Source: Symbiodinium natans
Taxonomy: Eukaryota; Sar; Dinophyceae; Suessiales; Symbiodiniaceae
Direction: 5' to 3'
DNA: 64,000 bases
Assembly: GCA_905221605.1 (NCBI GenBank)
Contig: CAJNDS010002460.1
Location: 230,124-294,123 of the forward strand
Shown here: positions 63,756-64,000 of the stretch, one piece after another
Layout: every line of letters begins with the position of its first letter
Position numbering within the stretch: position 1 is the stretch's first letter
Program-made: the position numbers and the translations under genes
The notes under the pieces: generated by a model
What the model saw: the letters and a program-made list of their open reading frames with translations, nothing else
Database searches by the model: none
What the model was told of the DNA's origin: nothing

Positions 63756-63807
63756 GTTCCGAGCTCTGACGTCTCCCTTTAGCAACAAGAGGCCTGGCGT
63801 TCGGTGC
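63756..63807 (-). CDS. Ankyrin-repeat gene, exon
   Basis: Reads RTPGLLLLKGDVRARN (ankyrin LLLLKGADV-like). Acceptor CAAATGACCTTGCAG, donor CGGAAC/GTTACG. The gene may continue beyond the right edge of the window. Confidence 0.5.
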
Positions 63808-64000
63808 CTGCAAGGTCATTTGGAAGGCTTCTTCTGCAGTTTCTAGCGAAGTCACAATGACTGCTGAACTGAGGACCCTAAACCCTAAACCCTAAATCCT
63901 AAACCCAAAACCCAAAACCCTGGTCTGGGACTAAGAAATCTGGGCTTTTCCAGATTACGGCGCCTCGGTAGCTAACTTTCCTCATGCAACCTTTCAGTTG

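Larger units (their letters stand above)
57989..64000. repeat. Telomere-repeat mosaic, 58.0-64.0 kb
   Basis: TTTAGGG tracts at 57993-58030, 58975-59000, 59412-59450, 60085-60155, 61723-61765, 61918-62015, 62650-62682, 62845-62870, 63042-63120 and 63510-63575; CCCTAAA at 58430-58515, 58800-58860, 60250-60310, 60920-61015 (CCCTAAG-rich), 62124-62225, 63225-63385 and 63875-63920. AT-rich unique DNA at 59165-59280 and 59900-59950. TCCGAGTCC(T/C)ATATGAACTG follows two different tracts (61763 and 62019). Confidence 0.85.

Noticed and set aside
1-64000. Window as a true chromosome end
   Set aside because: Tracts occur throughout in both orientations with unique DNA between them and no terminal uninterrupted array at either edge.
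1-64000. CRISPR-like array of repeats and spacers
   Set aside because: Repeat unit is 7 bases, tract and spacer lengths vary widely, both orientations occur and there are no cas genes; the DNA is eukaryotic.

Overview
This is eukaryotic nuclear DNA, most likely from a dinoflagellate alga. The evidence: plant/dinoflagellate-type TTTAGGG repeats everywhere, very short exon-like islands with GT/GC (perhaps GA) donors and AG acceptors, no bacterial-style genes, and a long copia retrotransposon whose gag-pol resembles, from memory, those of Symbiodinium-type genomes. The assignment is inference; no rRNA, tRNA or spliced-leader gene was seen.

The window is mosaic. Tracts of TTTAGGG or CCCTAAA (often 3-25 units) recur every few hundred bases in both orientations from end to end. 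Between them lie (1) exon-like islands of 35-100 bp, (2) small inverted-repeat elements (MITE-like, about 100-130 bp, several families), and (3) simple-sequence tracts. The exon-like islands I could support all read on the minus strand. Most have CCCTAAA tracts on their left and TTTAGGG tracts on their right, so a minus-strand intron has UUUAGGG repeats behind its 5' splice site and CCCUAAA repeats before its 3' splice site. In several cases the C-rich repeat itself ends in the acceptor AG.

Region by region: 1-31 kb holds scattered unassigned minus-strand exon candidates, an apparent terminal exon at 26.8 kb, and a 1.1 kb element of ~100-bp tandem units with inverted ends (10.3-11.4 kb). From 49.5 down to 31.5 kb lie exon candidates of a 2-oxoglutarate/Fe(II) dioxygenase (prolyl-4-hydroxylase-like) gene: HxD in one exon, distal His and Arg in the last. 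The intron before that last exon carries an 11,142-bp Ty1/copia element (32,481-43,622, minus strand) inserted into a telomere-repeat tract, with 341-bp LTRs differing at two positions and a TAGGG target duplication. From 50 to 56 kb are more unassigned minus-strand exons, and 56-63.8 kb carries about ten short exons of an ankyrin-repeat gene.

The retroelement encodes Gag with CCCH and CCHC zinc fingers, aspartic protease, integrase, a second 2OG-dioxygenase-like segment, reverse transcriptase, RNase H and a C-terminal tail with one membrane segment. Its reading frame is broken by three frame changes and one TAG, and the first integrase Asp appears to be Val. Two small elements elsewhere are interrupted by telomere-repeat tracts flanked by direct duplications of element sequence, which suggests the tracts were inserted during repair of staggered breaks.
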